Shown here: positions 41,301-51,225 of the stretch, in pieces | How positions within the stretch are numbered: position 1 is the stretch's first letter | How the letters are laid out: each line of letters begins with the position of its first letter | Origin: Histomonas meleagridis | Lineage: Eukaryota > Parabasalia > Tritrichomonadida > Dientamoebidae | Direction: 5' to 3' | Assembly: GCA_020186115.1 (NCBI GenBank) | Contig: WSYJ01000147.1 | Span: 62,001 to 126,000 of the forward strand | DNA: 64,000 nt | Made by a program: the position numbers and the translations under genes | The notes under the pieces: generated by a model | The model's input: only the letters and a program-made list of their open reading frames with translations | Database searches by the model: none | Told to the model about the DNA's origin: nothing

Positions 41301-42287
41301 ACACGCGCAGGTCCTTATTATAATGGCAAAGCTTATATTGGTAAACCAGATGAAGAAATTATATATAAAATTCCAAGTGGCCAACGAGCGTTTGGTATTA
41401 TTGGGGATTATTATGAAGGCATTGGTTATGCAGATGTTTATTTGGATGGAAGTAAAATTGGAGAAATTCATCAATCAGTTACACCACAAATTGATTCACG
41501 AAAACTTAAATATTCGACACGTGCATATCGTTCAGTATTATTTTATCATTTACTTGACACTACATCAGAACATGAAGTTAAAGTTTATGTAACTCAAGGA
41601 AGTATTACAGTATCAGGTTTTCTTAAAGATGAAATTGTATACAATTATTTCACAGATCCAACGCGTTCATATATGTATACACTTGGAGATATTCATAAGC
41701 AAAAGGAATTTGTACCAGAAGATTCCGATCCGAATTATACATTTAGTTACGAACACCAACGATATTCAGTCCGAATTGAAATTGGAACAAATACGACGAA
41801 AGAAGCCAAATTTTATTATTCATATATTGATGATGTTAATCGTATTAATGAAATTAACGAAACAACGAAAGAATTTCAAGAAGACTTTCCAATTGATTTA
41901 TATTTATATGTTCAATATCAAAACAACGAAGTTGAACTAATTGAACACATCTTCACAGGAATGACATCGAACCACGTCGAATATGTCATTAACTACACAC
42001 CGCCACCAGAAGTTACAACAGAAGTACAATCTGAAGTTGCATCAAATGTTTCAGAGATAAACGAATCCGATATAATTAATGAAAATTCTGATACAATATT
42101 TAAAGACATTAACGATGATGATGGAGCTAACCAAGACGATAAAGGAAAAGACGGTTCTTTAAGTGGTGCTGCCATAGCTGGAATTGCAATTGCAGTTGTT
42201 GCTGCAATCGCAATTGCTATTGTTTCTGTTGTTGTCATAATGAGACGTAAAAAAAGTCAAATGGCACATAGTGAACCGACCACATGA
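38301..42287 (+). CDS. M60-like (enhancin-type) surface metallopeptidase with C-terminal membrane anchor
   Basis: M60-like peptidases are gluzincin proteases of mucosal microbes and parasites, thought to cut mucin-type glycoproteins. The 1328-residue product has an uncleaved or short N-terminal hydrophobic start (MILNLLLYLIK). Its M60 domain (about residues 105-480) contains the zinc motif HEMNH at 363-367 and the third ligand Glu at 382 in GWGE. A second beta-rich region follows, then an F5/8-type C (discoidin-like) domain around 830-975 (FPHIYEIDMGETNEFDSVYL, KGRYLRLKFHNNTKTW). The tail is Thr/Glu-rich, with a single helix (AAIAGIAIAVVAAIAIAIVS) and a short basic cytoplasmic end. Many N-glycosylation sites support a surface location. 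The gene is intact over nearly 4 kb. Confidence 0.88.
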   Translation: MILNLLLYLIKTENIGRSVYGSPGIDEVNLDLHDGFEILERNLTIPNRTHIKEAHFTSSVINDDDYPWPGHPYKNTCNWTLLSNETINVKNKYKSVDMTQEELYWHPAGAKQFYTTQEEIDQMERVKVRLILSPKRLRHTTPFFLPPGELMTIEISEETVSKNIRIDYNQHTENIWKGGNGEAVSKNRLNELLLEGMRLTKTKCTMGTPYGANLYFHISSAEPIEINITGVIINPFFVYGVHSDTEWNNSLSLFKGPVFSFYTGNIEIVGYSPSIKDSAQRINDCGEWLRSAYQIGQTSAYDYGNNPKFGRSINPPQLTSETFVPAGAAVAITGENNCFFPTSTINTFLKFSSLMGNPWMVVHEMNHLRQNNWGRALNGWGEITNNVINLVIYAQSNEASKSRTIDGASGWPGFANSFTNLNNKDANDLRLYSIMLHYFGIEKMKQFIDDDQYVRYYPRNTYGIAGSEMLRASKVFGRNMRYHYNWEGVTDEKLTNATLKELEKMNLPEFHPVTTAYGSGFLVNDTTGFITQRPFYLPNINQTIDFIETMHSIKEEHFGEFEYVSAEFEENRKRFWVEKSKGKFTRIPFTNITDVEEVIVSYNDTTTGEITRCICHFKETIHSIYDYQYYDLPNGLKIKDAYNLTVGREADAIIPLSNTDVSIPKKSDLSTVDVVKLRIRPPKNASYRFVLKGNGQSQIYISNETLTYNPNIDVVLMTEKAGQWYANNPSDPIYLETTQVYNMAYVMYTTNTKTNGWISYFEGSSSSLKTMDASWYVTEEIPPEDLFYTQYIPQKEKIYEMDLYNDLSFLSNDQSKWNITKYPIGFVFTGVTTSNQGTKNEKTTTELINSAITDDDPTTEFRTNYWNGQIPDFPHIYEIDMGETNEFDSVYLAVSQNTGYFDVYGYLEISVSNTEENLESESSIVWGGYYESLNPAISIGEKTKGRYLRLKFHNNTKTWKDGHKGRTSIREVKVGYQFYTQKVIPITNTKVITKSSKWLETRAGPYYNGKAYIGKPDEEIIYKIPSGQRAFGIIGDYYEGIGYADVYLDGSKIGEIHQSVTPQIDSRKLKYSTRAYRSVLFYHLLDTTSEHEVKVYVTQGSITVSGFLKDEIVYNYFTDPTRSYMYTLGDIHKQKEFVPEDSDPNYTFSYEHQRYSVRIEIGTNTTKEAKFYYSYIDDVNRINEINETTKEFQEDFPIDLYLYVQYQNNEVELIEHIFTGMTSNHVEYVINYTPPPEVTTEVQSEVASNVSEINESDIINENSDTIFKDINDDDGANQDDKGKDGSLSGAAIAGIAIAVVAAIAIAIVSVVVIMRRKKSQMAHSEPTT

Positions 42288-42527
42288 TTGCAAGTGACTA
42301 AAAAATGATGTTTCGTTAAATTTTTTTTTATGTTCTTACGAAAGGTTATGGTTTTCTTAATAATTATTTTTGACAGAAGGATGAAATTATTTCAAGAACG
42401 AGAATATAAATCACATTCTTAAATTCTATAATAAAACGAAATTATTCTAATGTAATTGAAAAAAGTGAACAATGTATTTGAAGATTGTATTCATAAATGT
42501 GATGCTTTATTTTAAACCATTAATGCT

Positions 42528-42983
42528 TTATGATGAAAGCATCATATGAACGAACTCGGCATAGTCAATAATTCCATCCTTGTTAGTATCTGCTTGTGCA
42601 ATCATTTCATCAATTTCTTCTTGTGTCAAAGGTTCACCTAAATTCTTCATAATGTGAGTGAGCTCCGCAACAGAAATTTTTCCATCACCATCCTTATCAA
42701 AAACACGAAAAGCGTCAATAATTTCTTCTTCGGTATCACCTTCACGGAGTTGACGACTCATCATATAAAGAAATTCATCGAACTCAATTGTTCCATTTCC
42801 ATCAATATCGACTTCATTTACCATATCTTGTATTTCGGCTTCTGAGGGATTTTGACCTAAAGAACGCATTACAGTTCCTAATTCTTTAGCTGTAATCCTT
42901 CCATCCCCATCTTTATCGAAGATATTAAAAGCCTCGCGGAATTCTGCAATTTGCTCAGGCGTCAAATTGAGATCTTCGGACAT
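42528..42983 (-). CDS. Calmodulin
   Basis: Calmodulin is the ubiquitous calcium sensor that regulates kinases, motility and membrane events. The 151-residue product has four complete EF-hand loops, at residues 23-34 ([12 protein letters not shown]), 59-70 ([12 protein letters not shown]), 96-107 ([12 protein letters not shown]) and 132-143 ([12 protein letters not shown]). Each has acidic residues at positions 1, 3 and 12. The [20 protein letters not shown] start and the [20 protein letters not shown] linker are typical. A two- or three-residue extended N-terminus and an SS end are the only small differences. A candidate initiator lies about 33 nt upstream. Confidence 0.96.
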   Translation of the reverse strand: MSEDLNLTPEQIAEFREAFNIFDKDGDGRITAKELGTVMRSLGQNPSEAEIQDMVNEVDIDGNGTIEFDEFLYMMSRQLREGDTEEEIIDAFRVFDKDGDGKISVAELTHIMKNLGEPLTQEEIDEMIAQADTNKDGIIDYAEFVHMMLSS

Positions 42984-43390
42984 ACTCCAAATATATTAAC
43001 GGTTATCTCAGAAAATGACAAAAACGATAGCTATCTTAGAATGACATGTGATGTGAAATATGTTATTTGGAGGTTTTCTCAAGAGTAAATGATGGAGCAA
43101 TAGCAAGAGACCTTTATTGTTAAATGTGTATCACATTTATACTATTTCACTTTTTTAACTTGGAGAAATTAAAAATAGAATTCATATGTTTGACATAAAT
43201 ATTTTTTGATTAAAAAAAAGTGTAAAAATTCTATGGTGTATAATACTTATATTAGAAATATCATTATTCCGATTGTGTTTGATCATCACAAGCTTCATCT
43301 AAAAAGCATCATCTAGATGATGTTTTGGGGTGCACCTCCTGCGAGAGCACTTTCCTTGTAAATCATAGAATACCCAATATCCAATTTTGG
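42984..43390. promoter_or_regulatory. Calmodulin upstream region with initiator (minus strand, 43011-43018)
   Basis: Minus-strand TCATTTTC at 43018-43011 places the +1 A at 43016. The remainder is a spacer between divergent genes with no other feature. Confidence 0.45.
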
Positions 43391-43729
43391 ATGGAAGAAG
43401 AATGGAATGAAATATGTAATGATTTAGAAATCACATTGTTAAAAGTAATGACCAGTGGAATGGACTCAGAAAATTCGCTTAAACTTGGAGAGTCTGAAAC
43501 GAAAATTACAGAATTATTAAATAACTTACCAAAACAGATTCTAAATTACCAAAGCAAAACGCATCCTCAAAACGATTCTATTACTTTTATGCAGTTAGTT
43601 AACAAAATCAAAAATCAATCCGAAGTTGCTTTAGTGATACTTCGCGAATTAAATTCATCAGTTACATCGGGGAAAATGCGTAACTTTGTGACAACGTGGC
43701 GAATGCGCGACTCTGTAATCAAATATTAG
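43391..43729 (+). CDS. Small helical protein, function unknown
   Basis: From the first in-frame ATG (43391) the product has 112 residues, almost all predicted helix: EEEWNEICNDLEITLLKVM, SETKITELLNNLPKQILNYQ and MQLVNKIKNQSEVALVILRE. The open frame extends upstream to about 43285 (including CTSCESTFLVNHRIPNIQFW) without an ATG, so the real start may be non-obvious or lost through a small indel. Size and heptad-like pattern suggest a subunit of a coiled-coil complex, but no family was recognised. It is convergent with Sec24, with 36 bp between stops. Confidence 0.5.
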   Translation: MEEEWNEICNDLEITLLKVMTSGMDSENSLKLGESETKITELLNNLPKQILNYQSKTHPQNDSITFMQLVNKIKNQSEVALVILRELNSSVTSGKMRNFVTTWRMRDSVIKY

Positions 43730-43765
43730 GCTGAATAAAACATAAAGAATTAATATTTATTTAAT

Positions 43766-45856
43766 TCAAATGAGAACGTTTGTCTGTCCGATGAAAGGTC
43801 CCACATCACTACCGCAAGCCTTTGAGCAGTCCACCAAGAACTCAGCGAACAAAGCCTCTTTTTCACTTCCTGGCGGGATAATTTCCACTGGTAAATATTT
43901 ACCACTTAAATTATAACATTCTGCTATTTTCTCGTTAATAATCTTATTTTCATTTGTTTCCAACTTTGGTATATTATTTAAATCCAATTGGTCCACAGCC
44001 CCCACCCCGAAAGCGGCCGTTAAGTACTGTGGGGTAGCCCCGGGGCTTATCCAGATGTAAACCTTTGAAACCGTGTGAACCAAAAAACAATTTCCTTCAG
44101 CAAATGACTGTTGATTTAAAGGCAATTGTTTTAAGTTATTAATATTATCTAATACGTACATTTCAGGGTACAAATATAACATTGTATCGATTAAAGACAT
44201 TGATTGTAACTTTATAATGTCTTGAATTTTTTGGTCATTTTCATTCACGTTTACGTTCCTTAAACTTTTGCTACATAACAAAGAATGAACTAAGTATGGA
44301 AGTGTTGGGAACTTAACTCCGCCGGAGCAAATCGAGTTAAATTCTTTCCGAATGAATTGCGCCGCTTCATCTTGTTTCGTCTTTAATGCAATTGTTGAAG
44401 AACGCTTTGCTAATAACACTGCTAACGCTGCTTCGTCAATAGAGTTGCGGACTTCTTGCGGCTTATCACTCGTAGGAACTTCGAACGTGAATATGCGTAT
44501 CATTCGCTGTTTGTTCTCATTCGTCCATAAGAACGCTGCTTGGAATAATGCTGTCGGACTTTTGAAGTTTTGGTCTAACATGAGATTAAATAACATCGAA
44601 TTGTTGGTGGATGAAATGGGGAAATATACTGTCTTGCTACTGATGGAGCAGTTGCATGAAATGGATGTGATGTTAATCCCAGTTTTACAGCGTAAGCGCA
44701 TTGACGCATCCCATAAATAGTTCTTGGAAATTGTATCAAATAAATCAGCATGTAACGTTTGTGGATCAAATGTTCGATAATAATGGATGTCGCCATTAGT
44801 AAGTCGTGGTAATAACCCTAATATACTTAAATGACTCTCTTTTTGGGTAAGTGATGGTAAGAAAAATAAATGTGTCGAAATTCGATTACGATTAAGCTTA
44901 AATCCGATATCACGAATTAACGTCTCCTTTTGAGCATCATTGATGTTAACCGTCGGGAAACCGCAAAAACCGCTGATGATGATGCCTCCATATGAAAGAA
45001 GAGCTAATGATGCAACATTAAGTGCAGATGCTAAACAATGGCCTGGCTGTGGTGGATTAGTCTTGACGTCTTGAAGGATTTCATTTATAATTGTAATGAA
45101 ACTATCTTTACATTCAGATATTGGCGCAAATGAACCAGTAGGAACAACAGGATCACTAAGATCTGCAACAATAACTGTGGAACTTCGTTTAAAGTCATAG
45201 AGTGTAACTTTATGTGAAACGGTCATTAATCCGATTAAGACATATGGTGGAATTGTATCAACAAGTGCTTTCAGAGATTCAAGAAATTGGATGGAAAAGC
45301 CAGTGGAAACAGCTTCGGCTGAAATATCAACTAAAAAGAAATAAACAGGTTGTGCATTTGGCGCAATTCGAGAAATAAAACCGCGTGGAGCAATCATATC
45401 ATAAACACAATTACTAAGTTCGGGTATATTAAACATTGGTGCTTGATCTTTAGATTTAGATTTTGTTGTAGCACCACAAAATGGGCATGTGAAAGCCAAG
45501 CCATCAGGTAATATCCTAGAATATGGGCTTAAGTAAGAATAACAATTTGCACATCTTTGGATTTGACTTTGTGAATAATCAATACATGGAATTCCAACAA
45601 CATTTGCTGGATTAACAATTATACCTAACGGTATTTTTGCTGATAATTCTGTTGCTTTAGACGCAGGGAAAACGCTAACAGTGGGCCTGAAATATGAAGG
45701 CAGATTATTTGGTTTTAACACTTTTGGATTTGCCCAAGGAAAGATTGGCTGAGTCGGCGTTGGCGCGGGCGCATGTTGCATCGTCGGAGTGCTCGCTGCT
45801 TGTGCACCCTGGTACAGTTGCGCTTGCTCAGGGATCACATACTTATGTGTGCTCAT
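43766..45856 (-). CDS. Sec24-like COPII coat cargo adaptor
   Basis: Sec24 selects cargo for COPII vesicles at ER exit sites. After a Pro/Gln/Ala-rich tail, the 696-residue product shows the Sec24 lead-in (LPSYFRPTVSVFPASKATEL, KIPLGIIVNP) and a zinc ribbon with Cys102, Cys105, Cys124 and Cys127 (CANC...CPFC). A von Willebrand-like trunk with PVYFFLVDISAEAVSTGFSI follows, then the beta-barrel, helical (EFNSICSGGVKFPTLPYLVH) and gelsolin-like (CFLVHTVSKVYIWISPGATP) domains. The order is complete. Sec24 is preferred over Sec23 because of the N-terminal tail and the KLPLGxxVxP motif. The gene is intact. Confidence 0.9.
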   Translation of the reverse strand: MSTHKYVIPEQAQLYQGAQAASTPTMQHAPAPTPTQPIFPWANPKVLKPNNLPSYFRPTVSVFPASKATELSAKIPLGIIVNPANVVGIPCIDYSQSQIQRCANCYSYLSPYSRILPDGLAFTCPFCGATTKSKSKDQAPMFNIPELSNCVYDMIAPRGFISRIAPNAQPVYFFLVDISAEAVSTGFSIQFLESLKALVDTIPPYVLIGLMTVSHKVTLYDFKRSSTVIVADLSDPVVPTGSFAPISECKDSFITIINEILQDVKTNPPQPGHCLASALNVASLALLSYGGIIISGFCGFPTVNINDAQKETLIRDIGFKLNRNRISTHLFFLPSLTQKESHLSILGLLPRLTNGDIHYYRTFDPQTLHADLFDTISKNYLWDASMRLRCKTGINITSISCNCSISSKTVYFPISSTNNSMLFNLMLDQNFKSPTALFQAAFLWTNENKQRMIRIFTFEVPTSDKPQEVRNSIDEAALAVLLAKRSSTIALKTKQDEAAQFIRKEFNSICSGGVKFPTLPYLVHSLLCSKSLRNVNVNENDQKIQDIIKLQSMSLIDTMLYLYPEMYVLDNINNLKQLPLNQQSFAEGNCFLVHTVSKVYIWISPGATPQYLTAAFGVGAVDQLDLNNIPKLETNENKIINEKIAECYNLSGKYLPVEIIPPGSEKEALFAEFLVDCSKACGSDVGPFIGQTNVLI

Positions 45857-45980
45857 TGTAAACTGACACTTTTTGATTCAAACATCTTCTCAAAAGTGAA
45901 AAAACAGCAAATTTTTGAGTGCCGCGTTTGAGGAGAAAATACAATTGGAAAAGGTGATGTGCCTAATATTACTTCTTTGT

Positions 45981-46277
45981 TCATAGTGAGGGTGCGCTGT
46001 CAACGTCTATTTCCTTGTTCTTGCGCCTGATTACGAAAACAGTAACAACTGCGATGACAATAACTGCAACAACAGCAATCACATTGCCGGCAATGGCGCC
46101 TCCGCCCAATGAGTTGCCTTCGCCCTGTTACATCTGTTTTTACTTCAGTGGCTTCTGTTGTTACTTAAGATGTTATATCTATAGTTACTTCAGTGGCTTC
46201 TGTTACAACTTCTGTTGTAACTTCAGTGGCTTCTGTTGTCACTTCTGGTGGTGTGTAGTTAATGACATATTCGATGG
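45981..46277 (-). pseudogene. Detached C-terminal tail of an M60-like surface protein
   Basis: Minus-strand translation gives IEYVINYTPPEVTTEATEVT, further TTE repeats, then GGAIAGNVIAVVAVIVIAVV and a basic end RRKNKEIDVDSAPSL-stop at 45981. This closely parallels the end of the intact M60-like gene at 38.3-42.3 kb (VEYVINYTPPPEVTTEV, GAAIAGIAIAVVAAIAIAIV). The catalytic part is absent and there are stops or frame changes within the Thr-rich part. The opposite strand reads as a Cys/Phe-rich peptide that is an artefact. Confidence 0.7.
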
Positions 46278-46814
46278 GGGCTGTGGGATGCGTGTGCGTT
46301 TATACGCGCTTTTCATAATAAACTATTCAAATACACTTTTTTAAATGAACGCCGAATTCCAATTTTTTTTTTATTTTTATTTTTTCTAGACTTCAAACTT
46401 AATGATTTTTGATAAATTAATATATAATATAGCTTATATAAAGTAATAAAATAATTTAATATTAAATCTTCAAAAAATTAATTCTAAAATAAGATAAGGT
46501 CAATTTAAAAAAATATTTTTATTTTAAGATTCCGACAGCATTAATCAAATCTACACATTCAAAAACATATATCTATGATGTTTTTTTGAATTTAAATATC
46601 TTGTATTCATGGGATGAAATAATATCTTTTAAAAAATCGAGTATTCAATTATAACGTTAGAAACAGAGTAAATAAGAACAACTCATTAAAAAAAATTTGA
46701 AATACGATATTTGTTTCAAAAGTGATTTTTTGTTCGTAATAAAAATATATCCATTAAAAATGATAAACTAATGATTTTATTATTAATATATGGATAAATA
46801 TCAATAATTATTGA
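46278..46814. other. Intergenic, no gene seen
   Basis: Very AT-rich DNA between the M60 tail relic and the transposon boundary. Nothing was recognised. Confidence 0.4.
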
Positions 46815-46833
46815 GTATATCTAGGATTGTCAA
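46815..46833 (+). repeat. Left target duplication and terminal inverted repeat
   Basis: GTATATC (46815-46821) is followed by TAGGATTGTCAA (46822-46833). Confidence 0.75.
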
Positions 46834-47476
46834 CGGGAGAAAAAAAATGACATTTGGGAGAAAAAAAATTCTTGCTTGGGAGAAACATTAGAATCGGTTT
46901 TGAAATACGTTTTGAATAACCGGTTTTATTGAATACCCTTGTTTCTCTCCAATTCGCTGTATTCAATTTTCTTGACACATAAATTGAATAAAAAACCGTT
47001 TTCATCCATATTTCCTGCAAGCATTTTTTTTTTGCTGATTACAAATGTCTGGATTTGTACGGGTTAATGGACCTCTGTATTTAACCGCGTTGCCCTCATG
47101 TCATTTTTTTAAGAATCATTTCTTTCAAATTATTCATATTTTTGTTTTTAACCTAAAAAAGGTCAAGAGACAAATTTTAAGCCAATGATGACTTTTAGAT
47201 ACAACATAAGGGAACATAAAGCCACTCAACAAAAAAAATGAAATTTGCAAAAATAAATTATTCGTTTGATCATTCAATTCTTCAATATTTTTAATGATCA
47301 ACATTCCCTACAGTATCATGCAATTGTTCTTCAAGTTATAACAATCTTTGACTTTTTGCATGTGATAATTTGAGATTTCACTAAATCATAATTTGGGATT
47401 ACACTCTGAGCATTTTCATTCATATAGCTTCCTCATTTCTTTTGTAGTCGAAAGACAAACAGGAATAATGAATTTT

Positions 47477-48640
47477 TTATTCATCATAAATGGACCATGA
47501 TTCTGTGATTGTATGCATTTGTAAGTGTTCCCAAGCTGCCAGTAAGTGCTTAATTGCCATTTCTTTGTTAAAGACCGTATTTGGATTTTCTTGAAATGTT
47601 TTTTTATAGAGTCTTCTGGCTGTTGATTTTAAGCAGCCAAACACCAATCTATCGAGGGGCTGCAGGCAATCTGTTAGTCCAGCTGGTATGAAAATCAAAT
47701 CAATGTTTAATCGATTTGCAAGATCTTTGATCTTTTCCGTCTCGTGAGATTTGTAATGATCAATTATGAGGTGTATCTTATCGTTGTCGCCGAAATGCTT
47801 GCGAAGAAATGTTAAATAATCTTGAAATGTGCTATCTGTAGTCCATCCGCTCTTTTATCTACCGGACATGTGATATGAAATGTCACCTAAATTTCTTTCT
47901 GTTCTCTCAGTTGTGCCCTTTGCAATGATAAACAAAGACAACTTAGTTCCATCGGCCTTTATTCCAGCCAATACAGTAACAGATTGCTTCGGATTTCCCT
48001 TAAAAAAAACTTTCACATTATCTGATCCTTTCTCGGACCATGTTAAAATTCCACCTGGAAAGCTCTTCCAGCTTGTCTCATCAGCATTCACTATTCTTGA
48101 GCGATCAGTGGTCTCATCAAGATTTCGAATTTTCTCAATAAATTTATTCTTGTCATCTTCTGGTGTTACAGGTTCCCTTTTTAAATGAGGTTTCCTCGAA
48201 GATATGTGGTTTCTCTTTTTGAAATTATGGATAAAGCATTTGCTAATCAAAAATTCTTTTTCAAACATTTTTTCATTTTGATTGTTCTTTTCAAGGTATG
48301 CTTGATATGCAATATCTGCAAAATCTTCGTCATTTAAGTAGAATCCTTGGGAGATAAAATTAGTGAAAATATAATCTTTGATTGCAGCTTCTTCGTCATC
48401 AGTAAATATTCTATGCCCAATCCCATGGTTATTCAACCACGGCCTCCAATTGTTGTTAATAGACATTTGTTTCTTTCAATATTTTAAAGTGGATTCTGGA
48501 ATATTTGATAATTTTAATAATTTATAAATTGATAGCTTTCCATTCATGAGTTCATCTATCACGATTTGAATCTTCTTTCTCGAATCTTTTCTCGTGTAAT
48601 CATTATGGGGTTCTCCCTGAAAGACATTTCTAATTTGCAT
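47477..48640 (-). pseudogene. Pogo-like DDE transposase (Tc1/mariner superfamily), two nonsense codons
   Basis: One continuous 388-codon frame runs from ATG 48640 to the stop at 47477. It is interrupted only by a TGA at 48476-48478 (expected Trp in KYWKKQ) and a TAA at 47855-47857. The N-terminus is a helix-turn-helix (KIQIVIDELMNGKLSIYKLL). The DDE_1 core shows RIVNADETSWKSFPGG with the first Asp, IHLIIDHYKSHETEKI with the second, and FIPAGLTDCLQPLDRLVFGC with the third. All three catalytic Asp survive. Flanks sharing CATGTCATTTT in opposite orientation (47096-47106 and near 48650) hint that it was once a separate element nested in the larger one. Confidence 0.75.
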
Positions 48641-49064
48641 TGGCAAAATGACATGGCCAGGCCGTTTGCAAATAATTTTGTATGGGCGTTGAAAATTTGT
48701 ATAAGGCGAATTGGAAAGAAATGAGCGTAACTCTGCCAGTGAAGATGATTAAAGCCTAAAAACAGCGATTCTAGAAACTAGAAAGAAAAAGCTTTGCTTT
48801 TTCTAGGGCTTTCTCTGTTTTTGTTCTAAGATCTGATCGAACCTTTTGAAGCCTCGAAAATGCTCGTTCTGCTGCGGCTTCAGTGGATTGTATCAATAAG
48901 ATCTGCTGTCCGATCCTTGCGAATGGTTACCAACTTTCAATTGTATACAATACATCAAAATATCCATAAGACGAAGTCTTACTGCTTGGATAAAATGGAA
49001 GCTGATTGCCACTCAATGTGAACCAATCAATAAACTTGCATGAAACTTTTTCGATATTATCATC

Positions 49065-50729
49065 TTAATAATTATGCATGTGACAAATCTTCGTCATTCG
49101 CTCCAACAAACTTTGTAATGAAACATCTGCTTCAACGTTTGAATTTTCGAGGTTTTCATCTAGTACAGCAAAATAATCGAATTCTTTTTCTTCTTGGGCC
49201 TCTTCTTCCTCTTGTACTTCAATAGGTTCAATTTCACCTCCGGTTATCATTCCATCAAATACTAAATTCTCGTCGATTTCAATTTGATTATAATCTTCTT
49301 CTAATTGCTCATTAAATTGTTTAGTGCTATTAAGTGACATCTTGTCGTTTTGTTCAAGTTTAAGTTTTTGATTTAAGTTACTAGTATCCACATTTCTTTG
49401 GGCAACTTCGACTTCTTTTGCATATTCTCTTCCTTGTAACGTGAGATAAAATGAAAGTTTAATCAATCGATAATCTCTCGTCGTTTGCAATCTTCTGATA
49501 ATTTTATTATTAATATGATCATAATCAAATGTCGTATTATAATAATTATTGATTTCAGAATGAAAATCAGGCAAACTAAGAATAAGTGGATAGATGTTTG
49601 ACGCAGGGAAATGATCTTTTTCAATTGTTTTTATTAGTTTCATGAAAAATAATAATAAAAGAGTTGTATTTGAAATTACATCTATGAGCATGAACTTGAT
49701 GAAGCTTAAATCATCATCACTATTAAACAGATTTGTTTTATTTAATATTTGTTTGATTTTACCAATCTTACGGATTCCCCATTCACAAATCTCAAATGTA
49801 TTAAACCATCTTGTTGGACAAAATCCGGGACATACTTCTCGCAAAGTTGAACTGATTAATAATAATCGAAAAATTTTCGAAAATCTCGAAATATAATCTC
49901 GAATCATTGACAAATTGTCCAATTGAAATGTGTCTTTGATACCTAATGCTATTGTATGTGAAATACATGGGAAAAAAATAATTGGATAATTGTTCTCATG
50001 CATTGATGTAAATCGAAATGAATTTTGTGATTTCGGATCAATGGCAGATTTTTGTACTGATAGGTTGTCCGCAGTGCTCGATCCAATTGCAACGTTGTAT
50101 AATTCTAATTGATCAATAATATTGATAACAACATCTTTATAGTTCTGTAAGTTCCCAATAAAATTCCTATTTGCTGAAATTATTAGTGGTTTTAGGTCTA
50201 ATGCTATAGGGTTTGAAACTATTGCTATTAAATATAAAACGCCATGATTCATCCCAGCATCAATCACTAAAGAATTAAGAGGAAACAAAGAATACCCTCG
50301 AAGTGTGGCCTTTTTGTTGGTTTTCGCATATTGGCAGAAGTTTTTTCTCAGTGTGTTTTTTGAGTTGAATGAAAATAATGATTCGATTTCTGCGTTTGGA
50401 TTACTTTGGCCCAGCTGAATACACATCCTAATGAAATCATACATTTGAGGACTTGATGCAGCATTGATTGAAAGATCTAGACTTGCGATTAAAAAGTAGA
50501 ATTGAACATCTATATGTTTGGAAATTTTCGTTATGCCAAAATAATTTTCAAGAGGGGAATCATAGACATGTTTGTGTTGTGTTGGCTTGGGGTGATCAGT
50601 CCTCATTTTGTATGAACATTGAATAACTTTGCCATAAATATTTTTGGTATATCTACATTGGTAATAAGTATGCTTTCTATCAGAATTGATATGGGTGATC
50701 ATGAAGCCAGGAGGACAAAAAGATTTCAT
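49065..50729 (-). CDS. hAT-like transposase or transposase-derived protein
   Basis: The intact 554-residue frame starts at an ATG (50729). It begins with a short Cys/His-containing head (PPGFMITHINSDRKHTYYQC; possible zinc-binding or FLYWCH-like module). Segments reminiscent of the hAT catalytic domain follow: LNSLVIDAGMNHGVLYLIAI with an Asp, a GSSTADNLSVQKSA block, IIFFPCISHTIALGIKD (the CxxH..L pattern) and PGFCPTRWFNTFEICEWGI (the TRW motif). The usual C-terminal dimerisation region is replaced by an acidic, Glu-rich tail. It is the main gene of the TIR-bounded element and shows no lesions, so the element may be fairly young or the protein selected. Confidence 0.55.
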   Translation of the reverse strand: MKSFCPPGFMITHINSDRKHTYYQCRYTKNIYGKVIQCSYKMRTDHPKPTQHKHVYDSPLENYFGITKISKHIDVQFYFLIASLDLSINAASSPQMYDFIRMCIQLGQSNPNAEIESLFSFNSKNTLRKNFCQYAKTNKKATLRGYSLFPLNSLVIDAGMNHGVLYLIAIVSNPIALDLKPLIISANRNFIGNLQNYKDVVINIIDQLELYNVAIGSSTADNLSVQKSAIDPKSQNSFRFTSMHENNYPIIFFPCISHTIALGIKDTFQLDNLSMIRDYISRFSKIFRLLLISSTLREVCPGFCPTRWFNTFEICEWGIRKIGKIKQILNKTNLFNSDDDLSFIKFMLIDVISNTTLLLLFFMKLIKTIEKDHFPASNIYPLILSLPDFHSEINNYYNTTFDYDHINNKIIRRLQTTRDYRLIKLSFYLTLQGREYAKEVEVAQRNVDTSNLNQKLKLEQNDKMSLNSTKQFNEQLEEDYNQIEIDENLVFDGMITGGEIEPIEVQEEEEAQEEKEFDYFAVLDENLENSNVEADVSLQSLLERMTKICHMHNY

Positions 50730-51225
50730 ATAAAATTGCTATGATTCAGATGGATCTTCAACAATAAAAATATGATTTCGGTTTATCTCAATTATTTCCA
50801 GGTTTTTGACAGCTCAAATAAACGGTTATCTCCCGGAAGAAAAAATGGGAGAAAAGTGGGAGAAAAAGTGGGAGATCCTCAGAAATAGTGGGAGAACAAA
50901 ATCTAATTCAAATGCCACGTATCAATTTTGAATGAAGAGAGCGAAGAATTCTCCCACTTTTCTTCCACTTTTCCCCACTTTTCTCCCATAATTGAAATCC
51001 AACTCCGATACGGTGAGCTATCGTACTCGCAGAACGATCAATTTCCTATGAATACGAGGCGACCGTTAGAATCGAAAGGAAAAATTTGGAAAGAAAAAAG
51101 ACACTTTTCACTAGAGTACGTTAATACTAAACGATTAATGATCATACAAAAATTCCTTTTCGTTTCTACCATTTCTTACATCTATTTGAAGTGGAGCGGG
51201 AGAAAAAACTACAAATGGGAGAAAT

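Noticed and set aside
46015-46344. Cys/Phe-rich plus-strand frame with repeated SGFC
   Set aside because: It is antisense to the Thr/Glu-rich tail of the M60-like relic, which has a clear homologue in the intact gene.
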